Origin: Peptococcaceae bacterium 1109
Lineage (GTDB): Bacteria; Bacillota; Limnochordia; Darwinibacteriales; Darwinibacteriaceae
Length of the DNA stretch: 64,000 nucleotides
Reading direction: 5' to 3'
Assembly: GCA_001028815.1 (NCBI GenBank)
Contig: LDJB01000001.1
Coordinates: 308,707-372,706, forward strand
The notes under the pieces are model-generated. The model searched no databases. It saw only the letters and a program-made list of their open reading frames with translations, and was not told where the DNA came from. Positions 27,789-37,196 of the stretch are shown here, one piece after another. A program made the position numbers and the translations under genes. How positions within the stretch are numbered: position 1 is the first letter of the stretch; the number at the start of each line of letters is the position of its first letter.

Positions 27789-27810
27789 CCGGGGCCCGCC
27801 CCCGGTTTCT
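27787..27810 (+). terminator. Possible terminator after the DapB-like gene
   Basis: AACCGGGG/CCCCGGTT 8-bp stem (27787-27794 with 27800-27807) followed by a short TTTCT. The stem is strong and the T tract poor. Confidence 0.5.
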
Positions 27811-27908
27811 TGCTGTTTGCACCAATGGCAGGAAGTAGTAGAGGCTGCGGAGAATTACCTCCGACGACCCGGCTTCTGGCGCAAGGATATGTAAAAGGAG
27901 GACTGCAA

Positions 27909-29192
27909 TTGAAACTTGCTCTCTATGGAGGCGAACCGGTACGCACACGTCCGTGGGTATCGAAGTTTATCGGCGGCGAAGAGTTGGGGCAGGAGGAGCG
28001 GGAGCGGGTTCTGCGGGTTTTGGAGAAGAAGCGGATTTTCCGTTATCTCCCTGAAGGCCTGGAAGATTCTGAGACGGCCCAACTGGAAAGGGAATACGCC
28101 CAATTCGTGGGCACAAAATATGCATTGGCGGTCAATTCAGGTACATCTGCGTTGATTTGCGCTCTGATCGGGGCGGGAGTGGGCCCTGGGGACGAGGTTA
28201 TCATCCCTGCTTACACGTGGGTAACCACTGCTTGCGCGGTGGTCGCGGTGGGAGCAGTCCCCGTACTGTGCGAGATCGACCACTCCCTTACCCTCGATCC
28301 AGAAGATATGGCAGCCAAGATAACTCCCCGAACGAAGGCAATCATTGCCGTACATATGCGGGGCATGTCTTGCGACATGGAGCGGATCATGGCCGCGGCA
28401 AGGCTCCATAACCTGAAAGTGATCGAGGATGTTGCTCAAGCCAATGGGGGCAGCTACAAAGGGAAACCTTTAGGGAGCTTCGGCGATGTGGGTTGTTTCA
28501 GCCTGCAGCAGTCTAAGGTGATCACTACTGGTGAAGGGGGCATGCTGGTCACTGATTCGGAGGAGATTTGGCAGCGGGCTGTGATCTATCACGATGGCGC
28601 GATGTACCAGTTTCGCTTTACTGAGCGGAAAGTGCCGGCCTTCGCGGGCCAGAATTACCGCTTAACAGAACTGCAGGCCGCGTTGTCCCTGGGCCAAATC
28701 GCAAAGATGCCTGCCTTAATCCAGAAGATCCGGGACGTCAAGGTGCGAGCCTTGAAAGCCCTCGAGGGTCAGGACGGCATCCATTTTTCTCCGGCCTTTG
28801 GCAGTGAACGTGATCTAGGAGTTAGTTTGGTGTTTTACACCGAGGCTCATGAGCAGGCTAAATTCTTGGAAGAGGCCATAACCGCGGAAGGGATACCCGC
28901 GCAGCGTATCTACGATCCTGCCGGTAAAGACCAGCACGTGTATGTGAACTGGGAGTTTCTCATGAACAAGCAAGACCCTTGGGGAGGCCATTTTCCATGG
29001 GATCAAGCGTTTTACCAGGGTAGTGTGGAGTATGGCTTGGAGACGTGCCCCAGGACACTTGACCTTCTGGCCCGGGCAGTCCAAGTGCGGCTCAATCACC
29101 TGATTACGGATGAGGACTTGGCTGACTTGCGGGAAGCAGTGGCTAAAGCTGTGGCGGCTATGCCTGCAGAGGAGTGCAGGGATGGAAGGTAG
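27909..29192 (+). CDS. DegT/DnrJ/EryC1/StrS-family aminotransferase
   Basis: PLP aminotransferase of the type acting on keto-sugars, cyclitols or related natural-product intermediates. VNSGTSALICAL, PAYTWVTTACAV, IEDVAQANGGSY (D174) and SLQQSKVITTGEGG with the PLP lysine K203 are present. 427 residues from the TTG at 27909, which has AAAGGAGG 8 nt upstream; a longer in-frame extension has no such support. The context (fusion aminotransferase, DapB-like protein, exporter) suggests a small-molecule pathway. The 3' end overlaps the MATE gene. Confidence 0.88.
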   Translation: MKLALYGGEPVRTRPWVSKFIGGEELGQEERERVLRVLEKKRIFRYLPEGLEDSETAQLEREYAQFVGTKYALAVNSGTSALICALIGAGVGPGDEVIIPAYTWVTTACAVVAVGAVPVLCEIDHSLTLDPEDMAAKITPRTKAIIAVHMRGMSCDMERIMAAARLHNLKVIEDVAQANGGSYKGKPLGSFGDVGCFSLQQSKVITTGEGGMLVTDSEEIWQRAVIYHDGAMYQFRFTERKVPAFAGQNYRLTELQAALSLGQIAKMPALIQKIRDVKVRALKALEGQDGIHFSPAFGSERDLGVSLVFYTEAHEQAKFLEEAITAEGIPAQRIYDPAGKDQHVYVNWEFLMNKQDPWGGHFPWDQAFYQGSVEYGLETCPRTLDLLARAVQVRLNHLITDEDLADLREAVAKAVAAMPAEECRDGR

Positions 29193-30540
29193 CATGGAAC
29201 CAAGCCGCCGCGCCCTGGGAGTGCAGCTGGCCAAGCTGGCTGCTCCCATGGTGCTTTCTAACCTAGCCTATACCTTGCTGGGAGTACTGGATACGCTGTT
29301 CTTAGGACGGGTGAGCACTGCGGCTGTGGGCGCAATCGGTGTTGCCGGCAGCCTGTTTCTCGCCTTTGCCCTGTTGTTTCGAGGGCTGATTCAGGGGACT
29401 CTCCCTTACGTGGCCCGGATGTATGGAAGCCAGCGCCCGCGAGAGGCAGGGAAGTATCTGAAGCACTTTGCTCTTCTCTCGCTTTTGGTGAGCCCGCTTG
29501 TGGCTTTGTTCCCGGGGGCGGTACAATACTATTTCCGCATCCTCCGCCCCCATCCAGAAGTTGCTGTACTCGCAGCGGTGTACATCAATATCCGTTTCTT
29601 GGAACTGCCCTTTTCTCTGCTGAACAGTGCTATCGGCAGTTTCCTGATCGGGGTGGGGAACGCCAAGGCACCCATGTGGCTGGCCTGGATTTCGGTGGCG
29701 GTAAACGCCGCTGCAAACTACGTCTTGATATTCGGCAAGCTTGGCCTACCAGCCATGGGGGTTGCTGGGGCTGCCTGGGGTACGGTCGTGGCTGTCTTTG
29801 CTCAGCTAGTTTTAGGCATCTTTGTAGTAGTACGGGGGTATTGGCGCGACTACCACTTGGGGGAATGGACATGGCCTACATGGCAAGACCTGGTGGCCAT
29901 GGTTAAGGTAGGCCTTCCTATGGGAGTGACCGATGCGGTAGAACTTACCGCCTTCTCCACCTTTTTCACGCTTATTTCCCGCCTGGGCACGGTCGAGCTT
30001 GCGGCCAGCCAGATTGCGAATCAGATCGCGGCTTTTGCATTCATGCCAGGCTTTGCTTTCGGACAAGCCACTGGATCTTTAGTAGGACGCTATCTGGGAG
30101 CAGGTAAGCAGGATACTGCGGAGGCAGTAGGGTACCACGGTGCAGTGCTGGGTATAACGGCCATGGGCTTTGTTGGAATTGGGTTCTGGCTGTTTGCCCC
30201 AATGTTGGGAAGGATGTTTACCGCAGATCAGGAAGTAATCCAAATGACCGCCCTCTTGCTAAAGGTAATGGCTTTCTATCAGGTGTTCGATGCTGCGAAT
30301 ATTGTATTTCGCGGTGCGCTCAACGGAGCGGGAGACACTCGGTTTACTATGGCGGTTGCTGTTGGGGCATCTGCATTGGTCTTCATTCCCGCGGTATACT
30401 TCCTTGCCTTTATGCTGGATCTCCGCCTCCTCGGTGCCTGGCTGGGCTGTATGGTGTATCTCGTAACTCTCGCATTTGTGTGCTTCGTTCGCTTCCGGCG
30501 AGGTCATTGGAAGTCTATTCGCCTGGGTACCGCCAAGTAG
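29182..30540 (+). CDS. MATE-family efflux transporter
   Basis: Multidrug and toxic-compound extrusion protein, 452 residues with about 12 hydrophobic segments arranged as two six-helix halves. The N-terminal LAAPMVLSNLAYTLLGVLDTLFLGR is the usual MATE opening, and GVGNAKAPMW and LNGAGDTRFTM are conserved loop motifs of the two halves. Probably Na+- or H+-driven export. Its overlap with the DegT gene suggests it exports the product made by the neighbouring enzymes. The start at 29182 follows GAGGAG; an ATG four codons later is possible. Confidence 0.9.
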   Translation: MEGSMEPSRRALGVQLAKLAAPMVLSNLAYTLLGVLDTLFLGRVSTAAVGAIGVAGSLFLAFALLFRGLIQGTLPYVARMYGSQRPREAGKYLKHFALLSLLVSPLVALFPGAVQYYFRILRPHPEVAVLAAVYINIRFLELPFSLLNSAIGSFLIGVGNAKAPMWLAWISVAVNAAANYVLIFGKLGLPAMGVAGAAWGTVVAVFAQLVLGIFVVVRGYWRDYHLGEWTWPTWQDLVAMVKVGLPMGVTDAVELTAFSTFFTLISRLGTVELAASQIANQIAAFAFMPGFAFGQATGSLVGRYLGAGKQDTAEAVGYHGAVLGITAMGFVGIGFWLFAPMLGRMFTADQEVIQMTALLLKVMAFYQVFDAANIVFRGALNGAGDTRFTMAVAVGASALVFIPAVYFLAFMLDLRLLGAWLGCMVYLVTLAFVCFVRFRRGHWKSIRLGTAK

Positions 30541-30577
30541 CTGCGCTTGTCTTGACTTTAGAGAAAGGGGAAACGTA

Positions 30578-32179
30578 ATGCGCTTTGATCCCATGTTTTA
30601 TCCCTATCCTTCCCGGCGGATGGTCAGTGTGGCCAACCGAGGGATGGTAGCCACCTCCCAATCCCTGGCTGCCCAGGCAGGACTGGACATGCTGAAACTT
30701 GGCGGGAACGCAGTGGATGCAGCTGTGGCCACTGCCGCGGCGCTAACGGTGGTGGAACCCACCTCCAACGGGCTGGGGGGAGATGCCTTCGCGATTGTCG
30801 CCATAGAGGGCAAGCTGTATGGCTTGAACTCCAGCGGGCCCGCTCCCCGGAGTCTAGCTGCTCATGATGTGTTAGCCAAGGGGCACGCGGAGATGCCTAA
30901 GTACGGCTGGTTCCCAGTTACAGTACCTGGGGCGGTGGCAGGTTGGATTGCGCTTTGGCGGCGCTTTGGCACTCTCCCTTTAAAGGAACTTCTCCGGCCC
31001 GCCATTTCATACGCCGCAGAGGGATATCCTGTAACGCCAGTCTTGGCAGAAGGCTGGAAGGCTGCCTATCGGGTATATTCGGCCCAGGGAAGCGAGGCCG
31101 CAGAGTGGTTTCGGGTTTTTGCCCCTCAGGGACGACCACCTGCTTGCGGGGAAATCTGGCGTTCCCCGGACCACGCCCGCACCCTGCAGCTCATCGCGGA
31201 CACGGAAGGAGAAGCGTTCTACCGAGGCGAGCTTGCGGAGGCTATTCACCGCCATGCTCAGGAAACCGGTGGCTTCTTGCAGTACGAAGATCTGGCTGCC
31301 TTTCAGCCCGAATGGGTTGAGCCTCTATCGGTGCGGTACCACGGCTACGACGTCTGGGAACTACCCCCTAACGGCCAAGGCTTGGTGGCCCTGATAGCTC
31401 TTGGGATCCTGGACGCCTGGGAGTTCCACAGCAAGGACGCGGTGGAGACTTACCACCGGCAGATTGAGGCCCTTAAGCTGGCCATGACAGTGGGGAAAAG
31501 GGTAATCACCGAGCGAGGAGAAATGCCTGTGGAGCCGGAGATGCTGCTTGAGCCCGAGTACCTGGCAAGGCTGCGGAGCCGCATAGGCCATGTGGCTCAG
31601 GAGCCGGAAGCGGTAATCCCTGAGGATCATGGGACAGTGTATCTGGCAGCTGCGGATGGAGACGGCAACATGATCTCCTTCATTCAAAGTAACTACATGG
31701 GCTTCGGATCTGGCATTGTGGTACCTGGCACTGGCATTGCCCTGCAGAACCGCGGCGCAGGCTTCTCCCTACGGGAAGGGGATGCCAACTACCTCAAGCC
31801 AGGGAAGCGAAGCTATCATACGATTATCCCAGGCTTCTTAACGAAGGATGGCCGGCCCATTGGCCCCTTCGGAGTGATGGGCGGCTTCATGCAGCCTCAG
31901 GGACATTTGCAGGTGATCATGAACGCGGTGGATTTTCAGCTTAATCCCCAGGCCGCCTTGGATGCACCTCGCTGGCAGTGGATTGCGGGAAACACCGTAG
32001 AACTGGAACAAACAGTCCCGGCCCACATAAAGGCGGCGCTGGCCCGGATAGGCCACAAGGTCACCATCCCGCTAAGCAATGCAGGCTTTGGGAGAGGGCA
32101 GATCATCTGGCGGGACAGCGAGGGAGTGCTCATGGGTGGTACGGAGCCTCGGGCCGATGGTGCAGTCGCGGTCTGGTAG
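30578..32179 (+). CDS. ggt: Gamma-glutamyltransferase family protein
   Basis: Ntn-hydrolase that cleaves or transfers gamma-glutamyl groups after autoprocessing. NAVDAAVATAAALTVVEP, GLGGDAFAIV and the processing site before Thr353 in DHGTVYLAAADGDGNMIS mark the family. The small subunit follows with QSNYMGFGSGIVVPGTGI. 533 residues is the usual length. No signal peptide is visible at the chosen ATG (30578, AAAGGGGAAA upstream), so it may act in the cytoplasm, unlike secreted GGTs. It could also belong to the GGT-like acylase branch. Confidence 0.88.
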   Translation: MRFDPMFYPYPSRRMVSVANRGMVATSQSLAAQAGLDMLKLGGNAVDAAVATAAALTVVEPTSNGLGGDAFAIVAIEGKLYGLNSSGPAPRSLAAHDVLAKGHAEMPKYGWFPVTVPGAVAGWIALWRRFGTLPLKELLRPAISYAAEGYPVTPVLAEGWKAAYRVYSAQGSEAAEWFRVFAPQGRPPACGEIWRSPDHARTLQLIADTEGEAFYRGELAEAIHRHAQETGGFLQYEDLAAFQPEWVEPLSVRYHGYDVWELPPNGQGLVALIALGILDAWEFHSKDAVETYHRQIEALKLAMTVGKRVITERGEMPVEPEMLLEPEYLARLRSRIGHVAQEPEAVIPEDHGTVYLAAADGDGNMISFIQSNYMGFGSGIVVPGTGIALQNRGAGFSLREGDANYLKPGKRSYHTIIPGFLTKDGRPIGPFGVMGGFMQPQGHLQVIMNAVDFQLNPQAALDAPRWQWIAGNTVELEQTVPAHIKAALARIGHKVTIPLSNAGFGRGQIIWRDSEGVLMGGTEPRADGAVAVW

Positions 32180-32192
32180 AGGGGGGCGGAAG

Positions 32193-32999
32193 ATGCGGTT
32201 TTGGAAGTATCATGGGATTGGGAATGATTTCATCCTAGTGGAAGACTTCCTAGGAAACCTACTGGACTGCGCCCCTGCTCTGGCAGAAGCTCTCTGCCAT
32301 CGCAACTTCGGCATCGGAGGAGATGGCCTTGTGCTCATCACCCAGGACCAAGGCCTGTACACCATGCGCATTTTTAACCCCGATGGGACCGAGGCGGAGA
32401 TGTGCGGAAACGCCATCCGGTGTGTAGCCGATCACCTCTTTGTCCAGGGGTATGCCGCAGGAGAAACCTTGTACATCGACACTCTCAGCGGAGTGAAAGA
32501 GATTAGCCGTGTAGGGGATCTCTATGCGGTAGATATGGGAGAACCGCAGTTTAGCGGGGCTGACTTGCCCTCAGGGGGGGCCCAGGCTGTGGAAACCTCT
32601 CGCGGAAGTTTGCAGGTTTACCCCGTCTCCATGGGAAATCCTCACGGCGTGGTGTTCGTGGATGATCTGCCCGCAGTGGATTTCAGCCGTCTCGGCCCTG
32701 TGCTGGAGAAGCACCCCATGTGGCCTGCCCATGCCAACATCGAGTTTGTGGGCGTACAGCACGCTACCGCACTGCAGGTGAAGGTGTGGGAGCGAGGAGC
32801 TGGGCCAACTCTGGCTTGCGGTACGGGGGCATGCGCAGCGGCGGTGTGGGCTGCCAGGCTTGGCCTGGCGGAGCGGCAAGTAACAGTGCAGCTTCCAGGA
32901 GGACACCTCCAGATCCGCTGGGAAGATAACAATCATGTGTGGATGATTGGCCCTGCTGTAAGAGTCTTTGAAGGTTACTACCATAATAACATCTCTTGA
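32193..32999 (+). CDS. dapF: Diaminopimelate epimerase
   Basis: Converts LL- to meso-diaminopimelate for lysine and peptidoglycan by a two-cysteine, PLP-independent mechanism. Both cysteine motifs are intact: AEMCGNAIRC (C71) and LACGTGACAAA (C209). 268 residues from the ATG at 32193, preceded by GGGGGGCGGA. No other lysine-pathway gene is adjacent apart from the divergent DapB-like protein, so it may have been recruited here by rearrangement. Confidence 0.94.
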   Translation: MRFWKYHGIGNDFILVEDFLGNLLDCAPALAEALCHRNFGIGGDGLVLITQDQGLYTMRIFNPDGTEAEMCGNAIRCVADHLFVQGYAAGETLYIDTLSGVKEISRVGDLYAVDMGEPQFSGADLPSGGAQAVETSRGSLQVYPVSMGNPHGVVFVDDLPAVDFSRLGPVLEKHPMWPAHANIEFVGVQHATALQVKVWERGAGPTLACGTGACAAAVWAARLGLAERQVTVQLPGGHLQIRWEDNNHVWMIGPAVRVFEGYYHNNIS

Positions 33000-33016
33000 A
33001 AAGGTGGCGAGAAGGC

Positions 33017-33736
33017 ATGTATGTATTAGCGCATCGCGGGTATTCAGGGAAGGCACCAGAAAACACAATGGCCGCATTCAAGCTGGCACTTGAGGCGGAC
33101 GCAGATGGCTTGGAACTTGATGTTCACATTACGAAGGATGGACGAGTGGTGGTCATTCACGATGACACCCTGGAGCGCACCACAGACGGGCGGGGACGGG
33201 TGGAGGAACAGACCTACGCAGAACTAGCACAGCTGGATGCGGGGAGCTGGTTTGGGGAAGAGTTTAAAGGGGAGCGCTTGCCCACGTTGGATGAAGTCTG
33301 TGAGCTGCTTAAAGGCACTGACAAGATTTTCAATGTGGAACTCAAGGCAGGCGTGAACTTCAAAGAGCTAACGGAAAAAGTGGCAGAACTGATAGTTGCT
33401 TACGATCTGGTCCCAAACACCATCATTTCATCCTTCAATCACTATGCTTTAGCGTACATGAAGCAAGTTAACGCCGACATCCGCACGGGTATCCTGTACA
33501 GTTCTGCGCTGTATCAACCGTGGGAGTACGCAAGGCTGGTGGGGGCCACCGCACTCCATCCCAGCCATAAGACAGTGGTTCCCTTCATCGCCCAGGGAGC
33601 CCGGGAGAACGGCATGATGGTCAACCCCTATACAGTAGATGAGCCGCACGATGTGCGCCGCATGGTAGAGGCTGGGGTAGACAGCATCATCACTAACCAG
33701 GTAACGCGGGTGAAGGATCTGCTCCAGCAAGGTTAA
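33017..33736 (+). CDS. Glycerophosphodiester phosphodiesterase
   Basis: Hydrolyses glycerophosphodiesters to glycerol-3-phosphate and an alcohol. The GDPD TIM-barrel signature is clear: LAHRGYSGKAPENT (catalytic His), GLELDVHITKDG and VIHDDTLERTTDG. Later, FNVELKAG and the C-terminal VDSIITNQV complete the fold. 239 residues with no signal peptide, so probably cytoplasmic (YqiK/UgpQ type). ATG at 33017 with AAAGGTGG upstream; a TTG seven codons earlier is less likely. Confidence 0.92.
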   Translation: MYVLAHRGYSGKAPENTMAAFKLALEADADGLELDVHITKDGRVVVIHDDTLERTTDGRGRVEEQTYAELAQLDAGSWFGEEFKGERLPTLDEVCELLKGTDKIFNVELKAGVNFKELTEKVAELIVAYDLVPNTIISSFNHYALAYMKQVNADIRTGILYSSALYQPWEYARLVGATALHPSHKTVVPFIAQGARENGMMVNPYTVDEPHDVRRMVEAGVDSIITNQVTRVKDLLQQG

Positions 33737-33746
33737 GTAAAAGCAA

Positions 33747-33772
33747 AGCAGCCTGCCTCAGGGCAGGCTGCT
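33747..33772. terminator. Convergent hairpin terminator between GDPD and the M42 operon
   Basis: Perfect 11-bp stem AGCAGCCTGCC/GGCAGGCTGCT with loop TCAG. No long T run follows on either strand, but its place between convergent units supports a terminator role. Confidence 0.7.
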
Positions 33773-33785
33773 GTCGTTCCAGCGC

Positions 33786-34787
33786 TTAGATCAGTTCTGA
33801 TAGGTCAGCTGTGGCAACTGCCTTTACCAAGTCAACACAGGCCTGGACGTCTCGGATATCGACCATCTCCGAAGCTGTGTGGACGTAGCGGCAGGGGATG
33901 GAAATGGTGCCCGCCAGGATACCTTCACGGGTGAGGTGGATCGCGCCTGCATCGGTGCCTCCCCGTTCTAGCACTTCAAACTGGTGGGGGATGCTGTTGT
34001 CCTCGGCCAGTTTGGTGAGGAAAGCCTTGACTTTAGGGTGAGTGATCATGGAGGAGTCCTTCACCTTAATGGCTGCACCTTTGCCCAGGGAAACCTCCAT
34101 GCGGGGCCCTTCTGGCACGTCGCCGGTGAGGGTAACGTCAAGGGCGATGCCCAGGTCTGGGTTGATGGTGTAAGCGGAGGTGCGGGCTCCCCGGAGGCCC
34201 ACTTCTTCTTGGGACGAGAACACAAAGTACAGGGTATTGGGGGACTCCTGCAGAGCTTTTATAGCCTCCACCAATATGGCACAGCCGATGCGGTCGTCCA
34301 TGCTCTTGCCAATCAGCCGGTTGCCCAAATCGGTGAATTCCCGGTGAATGATCCCGAACTCGCCGATCCGGACTTTTTGCTCCGCATCTTCTTTTGATTC
34401 AGCACCGATATCGATGTAAAGCTTATCCAGAGTAAGGTCCTTTAGTTCACCTTTTTCACGGTAAATGACCCCGATGGTACCGCTTTCAAATCGCACTCTG
34501 TTGCCCACCAGGGTTTCAGTGTACAGCCCGCCTACATTTGTGAAGCGCAAGAAGCCTTTGTCGTCGATGTGGGTGACCACGATGCCGATTTCATCCCCGT
34601 GGGCGGAGAACATAATCTTCTTTCCTTCGGGAGAGAACCCGCGCTTTACAGCGATGAGGTTACCCATCACATCGGTGGAGATCTCGTCTACATATTCCTT
34701 GATCATCTCGGCAATAAGTTCTCTCACGGGCCCTTCATAACCTGAAGGGCCGAAGGCCTCGGTTAACGTACGAATTACATCTTTCAT
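33786..34787 (-). CDS. M42-family metallopeptidase, third of three in tandem
   Basis: Dinuclear-zinc aminopeptidase of the M42 (FrvX/TET) family; members form cytoplasmic dodecameric shells that trim peptides. Metal-ligand blocks: SAHGDEIGIVVTHI, DDRIGCAIL, the catalytic Glu pair in SQEEVGLRGAR, and GGTDAGAIH. HGDE replaces the HMDE of its neighbours. 333 residues. Its ATG overlaps the preceding gene's stop by 4 bp. Peptide specificity cannot be read from sequence. Confidence 0.92.
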   Translation of the reverse strand: MKDVIRTLTEAFGPSGYEGPVRELIAEMIKEYVDEISTDVMGNLIAVKRGFSPEGKKIMFSAHGDEIGIVVTHIDDKGFLRFTNVGGLYTETLVGNRVRFESGTIGVIYREKGELKDLTLDKLYIDIGAESKEDAEQKVRIGEFGIIHREFTDLGNRLIGKSMDDRIGCAILVEAIKALQESPNTLYFVFSSQEEVGLRGARTSAYTINPDLGIALDVTLTGDVPEGPRMEVSLGKGAAIKVKDSSMITHPKVKAFLTKLAEDNSIPHQFEVLERGGTDAGAIHLTREGILAGTISIPCRYVHTASEMVDIRDVQACVDLVKAVATADLSELI

Positions 34788-35809
34788 TGCTTGCCCTCCC
34801 TTTCATGGAGACTGAGGAGATATGTTTTGGCCAGCTTCAGGGCACTTTCAAAGTCCTGTTTGCTCATGACAGAAGCCGCGGAGTGAATGTAGCGGCAAGG
34901 TACCGCGATCACCGCAGCTTTTGTGCCTCCCGCGGTGAGCTGAATCTGCCCCGCATCTGTTCCGCCGGTGTTGGTGCGCCGTATCTGGTACGGAATGCTG
35001 TGCTGTTCAGCAAGATCGATTAACTCCCGCACCAAGGAAGGATGGGGAATCACCGTCCGATCCATCACTGTAAGGGCGGGGCCCTTGCCTACACTGGTGG
35101 CATGCAGGTGGGTACCTGTCCCTGGGACATCAGAAGCGGTTGTCCCTTCTAGGACCAATGCCACATCGGGCTGAACTTGATAGGCCGCTACCCCAGCCCC
35201 CCTGAGGCCCACCTCTTCCTGGACGGTAAACACACCATACAAGGGGAACTCGTAGTTTTCCTTAAGAATTTCGATGAGGAGGGCACAGCCCACTCGATCA
35301 TCTAAGGCTTTCGCTTTCACTTTATCTTGGCCGAACTCTTCATATTTCGTGGCAAAATAGGCGCAGTCCCCTAGCTTAACCAGTTTTTCTGCCTCATCCT
35401 GGTTTTTCGCCCCAATATCAATGAGGAGCTCGTCTATGCCCATCGGGCGCTGCCTTTCTTCAGGCTTCTGCAGATGAATGGGCTTGCTCCCAATCACGCC
35501 GGGTATCTTCTTCTCGCCGATCAGCACAGTCTTGGCTACTAAAACCCTGGGGTCAATGCCGCCGATAGGTCGGAAGCGGAGGTACCCGTTCTTCTCAATG
35601 CCCAAGATCATGAGAGCCACTTCGTCCATGTGGGCAGCTAGCATCACCTTCGGCCCCGCAGCGGACGGATTCTTCACCGCAATCAAGTTGCCTAAGGCAT
35701 CGGTCCGGATTTCATCCACATATGGCTCAATCTCAGAGCGGATCAGGTCGCGGACTTCGCCTTCCTGGCCGGGAGCACCGCATGCTTCAGTTAGTTTTTT
35801 CAAAAGCAC
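34784..35809 (-). CDS. M42-family metallopeptidase, second of three in tandem
   Basis: Zinc aminopeptidase with AAHMDEVALMI, DDRVGCALLIE, TVQEEVGLRGAG and GGTDAGQIQ. 341 residues. Overlaps the upstream paralogue by 10 bp and the downstream one by 4 bp, so the three are co-translated. Sequence divergence between the three is high, implying different specificities rather than recent duplication. Confidence 0.92.
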   Translation of the reverse strand: MLLKKLTEACGAPGQEGEVRDLIRSEIEPYVDEIRTDALGNLIAVKNPSAAGPKVMLAAHMDEVALMILGIEKNGYLRFRPIGGIDPRVLVAKTVLIGEKKIPGVIGSKPIHLQKPEERQRPMGIDELLIDIGAKNQDEAEKLVKLGDCAYFATKYEEFGQDKVKAKALDDRVGCALLIEILKENYEFPLYGVFTVQEEVGLRGAGVAAYQVQPDVALVLEGTTASDVPGTGTHLHATSVGKGPALTVMDRTVIPHPSLVRELIDLAEQHSIPYQIRRTNTGGTDAGQIQLTAGGTKAAVIAVPCRYIHSAASVMSKQDFESALKLAKTYLLSLHEREGKQ

Positions 35810-36861
35810 GTTAATCCCTCCACAAACTCGTTATCCAGTCCGGCGATGAACAGGGCCATGAGGCGGCCTGTGTTCTTTACATCGTCGTAGTCCAAAGTTT
35901 CAATGGGAGTATGCATGTAGCGCAATGGAATCGACAGGAGAATGGTGGGAATACCTGCCTGGGTGACCTGGATCGCATAAGCATCTGTCCCACCAGGGTA
36001 GGGCGAAGGGTCTAAAGAATAAGGGATGCGCCATTCCTTCGCCGTATCTACCATGCGCTTGTGGAGCACAGGATGAACGTGAGGCCCCAGTCCAATTCCT
36101 GGGCCGCTGCTAAGTTTGATGGTCTGAAACTCCGGCAGGCCTGGTGAATCGCCGAAGCCCACATCGATGGCAATGCCGATATCTGGCACGATACCATAAG
36201 TACTAGTGATGGCGCCTCGTAGCCCAACTTCTTCTTGGACCGTGGCTACGCCGTAGACCTCTGCCGAGAAGTTCAGGCGGTCAAGGGCTTTGAAGCATTC
36301 CAGAATAGCCGCGACGCCGGCCCGGTCATCAAAGGCCTTGCCAGCTAGGAAACTACTCTGCAGGGCCCATGCCTGTTGGTTGATGGTGGCCAGGTCGCCA
36401 ACGCTTACTTGCCCCTGAAGGGCTTCAGCGCTGTCAAAGCCCACATCAATAAAAAGATCCTCCAGCTTGACGGCCTGCTTTTGTTCATCCGGTTGCTGGA
36501 CGTGAGGTGGCTTTGCCCCGATCACGCCCCGCAGTGAAGTGCGGCCGTGAACCGTAACCTCTTGGCCCAGAAGTACCCTTTGGTCAAAGCCGCCGATGGT
36601 ACTGAAACGGAGGAAACCTTCTTTTTCAATCTTGGTGATGATTAAGCCTATTTCGTCCATGTGCGCTGCCAGCATCACACGGGGTACTTTTTCCCCTGGC
36701 TGTGCCTTACCGCGCTTTAGCATTATCAGGTTGCCTAGGGTATCTTGGCGAAACTCATCTACCCAAGGGCATGCCTCTTGGATCTGGGCAGCTATTTTGT
36801 CTTCATAGCCTGATACGCCAGAGTTCGAGGTCATTTCCTGGAACAACTGCTTGATCTCCAT
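35800..36861 (-). CDS. M42-family metallopeptidase, first of three in tandem
   Basis: First gene of the peptidase operon, 353 residues. Motifs: AAHMDEIGLIITKI, DDRAGVAAILEC, TVQEEVGLRGAI and GGTDAYAIQ. GGAGGGA lies upstream of the ATG on the reverse strand. The three paralogues face away from tldD-tldE, giving a block of five peptidase genes. Confidence 0.92.
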   Translation of the reverse strand: MEIKQLFQEMTSNSGVSGYEDKIAAQIQEACPWVDEFRQDTLGNLIMLKRGKAQPGEKVPRVMLAAHMDEIGLIITKIEKEGFLRFSTIGGFDQRVLLGQEVTVHGRTSLRGVIGAKPPHVQQPDEQKQAVKLEDLFIDVGFDSAEALQGQVSVGDLATINQQAWALQSSFLAGKAFDDRAGVAAILECFKALDRLNFSAEVYGVATVQEEVGLRGAITSTYGIVPDIGIAIDVGFGDSPGLPEFQTIKLSSGPGIGLGPHVHPVLHKRMVDTAKEWRIPYSLDPSPYPGGTDAYAIQVTQAGIPTILLSIPLRYMHTPIETLDYDDVKNTGRLMALFIAGLDNEFVEGLTCF

Positions 36862-36909
36862 GGGCGTCCCTCCTTGTGCGTAATTAGGTCTAATATTTCT
36901 TGTCTAACA

Positions 36910-36945
36910 AAGGAAAACCCTTCCAACGAAGCGAAATACTAAGGA
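36910..36945 (+). other. Recurrent intergenic motif, copy 2
   Basis: AAAGGAAAACCCTTCC then AACGAAGCGAAATACTAAGG, read on the plus strand between the M42 operon and tldD. It shares the AGGA / CC / GCGAA / TAAGG spacing with the copies at 1831 and 47027. Function unknown. Confidence 0.4.
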
Positions 36946-36950
36946 TATTC

Positions 36951-37136
36951 TCAGTAGCGTTTCGCGGTGCGGTTCATGATATTCACCTGGGTTTTGGTGA
37001 GCTGTTCACATTCGTGGATGCTGGAAATTAAGTCTCCGTGTTTTTTGGGATGGAGTTCTTTGAGGCTTTCTTCCAGGATTTCCTGGAAGTCCCCGAGGTG
37101 CCTGAGAATACGCCAGATGATGTCTTGTGGTTCCAC
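36951..37136 (-). CDS. Small hypothetical protein, 61 residues
   Basis: Not recognised. GTG at 37136 with AAAGGTGTGGGAG upstream gives an acidic-basic helical protein (FQEILEESLKELHPKKHGDLISSIHECEQL). It lies 90 bp upstream of the M42 operon on the same strand, and the divergent tldD begins 60 bp away on the other side. The good ribosome-binding site and helix-like composition support it; the short length and intergenic position argue caution. If it is not real, 36862-37196 contains only the motif above and divergent promoters. Confidence 0.5.
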   Translation of the reverse strand: MEPQDIIWRILRHLGDFQEILEESLKELHPKKHGDLISSIHECEQLTKTQVNIMNRTAKRY

Positions 37137-37196
37137 AGCTCCCACACCTTTCTTTCGATAGATGGTCAAATTATAACACATCAAGGGGGTATTTGC

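Noticed and set aside
30578-33736. ggt-dapF-GDPD as a recognised biosynthetic operon
   Set aside because: The genes are co-directional, but I know of no pathway joining these three, so only proximity is claimed.
33747-33772. Long perfect hairpin as a possible repeat element
   Set aside because: A single copy between convergent genes; a terminator is the simpler reading.
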